From positions 1 to 64,000 of the forward strand of contig JARUHP010000008.1 of NCBI GenBank assembly GCA_030005635.1: a stretch of DNA of 64,000 bases, given 5' to 3'. The stretch is from Deltaproteobacteria bacterium IMCC39146 (GTDB lineage: Bacteria > Desulfobacterota > Desulfuromonadia > Desulfuromonadales > BM103). Made by a program: the position numbers and the translations under genes. The notes beneath the pieces were generated by a model that was given only the letters and a program-made list of their open reading frames with translations, did not search any database and was not told the origin of the DNA. Of the stretch, positions 62,517-64,000 are shown one piece after another (the first letter of the stretch is position 1; every line of letters starts with the position of its first letter).

Positions 62517-62871
62517 TGCTCATCTTTCAATTCTGATTGTTGATGACGCCGCGATCCAGGAGATTAATCGCGACTACCTGAATAAGGATCGACCCACCAA
62601 CGTCATCTCTTTTGCCATGCAGGAAGGCGAGGGCGGCGGCGTTCAACCTGATCTGCTCGGTGATGTGGTTGTCTCTGCAGAGACCGCCGCGCGTGATGCC
62701 TGTGAGGCGCAGAATTCATTTGAAAGTGAACTGTATTTCCTGCTGCTCCATGGTATCCTGCATTTGCTCGGTTATGACCACGAGCGTGGAACCGAAGAAG
62801 ATGTGAAAATTATGGAAGCCAGAGAACGTGAAGTCTTTACTTTGATCCGTGAGGAGTTTCTTGCTGAATGA
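62416..62871 (+). CDS. ybeY: Endoribonuclease YbeY
   Basis: A 151-residue zinc-dependent endoribonuclease needed for 16S rRNA 3' maturation and ribosome quality control. The metal site is HGILHLLGYDH (three histidines), and the LSILIVDDAAIQEINRDYL and DRPTNVISFAM segments are typical. The full conserved N terminus begins at the ATG at 62416, preceded by GGGAG, so the 101-base overlap with the upstream gene appears real. The end overlaps the next gene by four bases. Confidence 0.96.
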   Translation: MKIAIENQQKSQKISKIQLRKVAQMILNASACPDAHLSILIVDDAAIQEINRDYLNKDRPTNVISFAMQEGEGGGVQPDLLGDVVVSAETAARDACEAQNSFESELYFLLLHGILHLLGYDHERGTEEDVKIMEAREREVFTLIREEFLAE

Positions 62872-63581
62872 AGGCTGAGCCTACCAAGCCCAAGGGGTTT
62901 ATCGGTAGCCTTAATTGCGCGATTGAGGGTATCCTCTGGGCGGCTAAGACACAGCGTCATATGCTCTTTCACCTGGTTGCGGCCATACTCATTCTGGTCG
63001 GTGCCCCGGTCTTACACCTTACTCTCTACGAGTTTGCCCTGCTGGCACTGGCCATCACCCTGGTTTTGTTTGCCGAACTGGTGAACACGGCTATCGAAGT
63101 GGTTGTCGATCTGGTCTCCCCCGATTTTCACCCCCTCGCCAAGCGCGCCAAAGATGTTGCCGCCGGAGCTGTGCTTCTCGCCAGTGTCGGTGCAATGCTG
63201 CTTGGTTATCTGGCGGTGTCGAGGTTTTTCTTTACGGCCGGAGCGAGTGCCAGCCATGAGTTCATGCGGTCTACGGGGAACGTGGCGATTATCTCGGTTG
63301 TCGTGGTCGTGCTGCTGGTGATTCTGGCCAAGGCCCGGGTGGGCAAGGGCACGCCGTTGCACGGCGGGATGCCAAGCGGTCATTCCGGAGTGGCTTTTTC
63401 TATTGCCACCTCAGCGGCTTTTTCTGATGTCGGTCTGCTGATGATCCTGCTGGCCTGGTTTCTTGCTGCTTTGGTCGCTCAAAGCAGGGTTCTTCTTGGT
63501 ATTCATAATCTAAAAGAAATTGTTGCAGGTGGCGTGGTCGGCATAGTGACGACCCTGGCCCTGCAACTGGCTTTTCACTAA
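62868..63581 (+). CDS. Fusion of DgkA-type lipid kinase and PAP2-type phosphatase
   Basis: A 237-residue membrane protein of two parts. Residues about 10-125 are a diacylglycerol/undecaprenol kinase domain with three spans and the motif FAELVNTAIEVVVD. Residues about 130-235 are a PAP2-like domain with PSGHSG and SRVLLGIHNLKE, where the final catalytic-triad aspartate is glutamate. Gram-positive-type DgkA enzymes phosphorylate undecaprenol and PAP2 enzymes dephosphorylate its pyrophosphate, so the fusion could recycle the cell-wall lipid carrier. It overlaps ybeY by ATGA. Confidence 0.88.
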   Translation: MKAEPTKPKGFIGSLNCAIEGILWAAKTQRHMLFHLVAAILILVGAPVLHLTLYEFALLALAITLVLFAELVNTAIEVVVDLVSPDFHPLAKRAKDVAAGAVLLASVGAMLLGYLAVSRFFFTAGASASHEFMRSTGNVAIISVVVVVLLVILAKARVGKGTPLHGGMPSGHSGVAFSIATSAAFSDVGLLMILLAWFLAALVAQSRVLLGIHNLKEIVAGGVVGIVTTLALQLAFH

Positions 63582-63602
63582 CCGAACAGGAGTTTTCTTC
63601 TC

Positions 63603-64000
63603 GTGGAAGACGATCAAAACCCGCAAGGTAACTTATTTAGCTCAACCTTTAGTCGTCTTTTCCGAGGGCGTTCACGGGCTTTAACGGAAAAAGAACTGCA
63701 GGACGCGATCAACAGTTCCGAAGAAGAGGGCATCCTTAACGAGTCAGAAGGTGACATGTTGCAGTCGATCTTTGAGTTCGGTGACACCATTGTTCGTGAA
63801 GTGATGGTGCCGCGTACTGACATGGTCTGCTGTCCTGCTCGTGCGACTCTGAGTGATTTTCTCGAATTGATCATACGTTCCGGGCACTCCCGTGTTCCTC
63901 TCTTTGAGGGCTCTACGGACAAAATCGTTGGTGTTGTCTACGCAAAAGACCTGTTGCGCAACTGGGGCGCAAACGATGAGACCTTGACGCTGACCGACGT
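63603..64000 (+). CDS. CorC/HlyC-type CBS domain protein (cut by the window end)
   Basis: The first 132 codons are visible. A short polar N terminus (LTEKELQDAINSSEEEGILNESEGDML) leads to the VMVPRTDMV motif and the first CBS domain (GHSRVPLFEG, VGVVYAKDLL). This is the soluble CorC type, related to magnesium and cobalt homeostasis, and it commonly follows ybeY and dgkA. The GTG at 63603 has AGGAG eleven bases upstream. A C-terminal CorC_HlyC domain is expected beyond the edge. Confidence 0.9.
   Translation, partial: MEDDQNPQGNLFSSTFSRLFRGRSRALTEKELQDAINSSEEEGILNESEGDMLQSIFEFGDTIVREVMVPRTDMVCCPARATLSDFLELIIRSGHSRVPLFEGSTDKIVGVVYAKDLLRNWGANDETLTLTD

Overview
The window looks like a chromosomal segment of a Gram-negative deltaproteobacterium of the Desulfuromonadales (Geobacter, Desulfuromonas or Pelobacter type). 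This is inferred from two octaheme hydroxylamine-oxidoreductase-like cytochromes, a minor-pilin/PilY1 operon, lipoproteins with an OmpA-type envelope protein, a second-type EF-G, many two-component and receiver-domain proteins, and families of palindromic intergenic repeats. No rRNA, tRNA, CRISPR array or prophage was seen. Most genes are ordinary chromosomal ones. Only the extreme left edge (start of an insertion-sequence transposase) and some repeat-rich gaps look mobile.

Layout. 1-8.8 kb: IS edge, ndk, rlmN, methylthioadenosine phosphorylase with a PfkB kinase, a run of linked genes (unknown protein, TPR lipoprotein, RodZ-like protein, zinc-ribbon/receiver protein, purine nucleoside phosphorylase), then a receiver protein and a universal stress protein. 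8.8-9.8 kb: repeat-rich gap with a MITE-like element. 9.8-21.6 kb: RNase E/G, a BioD-like/DRTGG protein, an ABC-F ATPase overlapping a ParA-like ATPase, a DUF4388-like protein, a multi-span membrane protein, MscS, an HD-GYP remnant and an OmpA lipoprotein. 21.8-30.9 kb: nadC-birA-coaX, EF-G2, a SPOR-type protein, a repeat protein, MOSC and MogA proteins, and a ZIP transporter. 31.4-35.3 kb: two octaheme cytochromes flanking a SurA-like periplasmic protein, with a CRP/FNR-type dyad upstream. 36-45.7 kb: receiver/histidine kinase, FAD oxidoreductase, YhaM-like nuclease, metallo-hydrolase, coaBC, zinc phospholipase-like protein, type 4 UDG, FetAB-like transporter. 45.8-57 kb: flavin split-barrel protein, second MITE-like copy, sigma-54 two-component pair, then pilV-pilW-pilX-pilY1-Ig protein-fimT. 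57.4-64 kb: enolase, then the conserved phoH-pgpH-ybeY-dgkA/PAP2-corC cluster, cut by the window end.

How the parts relate. The cytochrome locus is the best candidate for a distinctive respiratory or detoxification module: two tandem but divergent octaheme paralogues, each in its own transcription unit, a putative foldase between them, and a perfect 6-4-6 dyad typical of CRP/FNR-family regulators. The pilus operon encodes minor pilins plus the PilY1 tip protein, preceded by a membrane kinase and sigma-54 regulator that may control it. The right-hand cluster joins RNA processing (YbeY), c-di-AMP turnover (PgpH) and lipid-carrier recycling (DgkA-PAP2 fusion) in a tight, overlapping operon. Two related MITE-like elements and several hairpin repeat families explain most long intergenic gaps.
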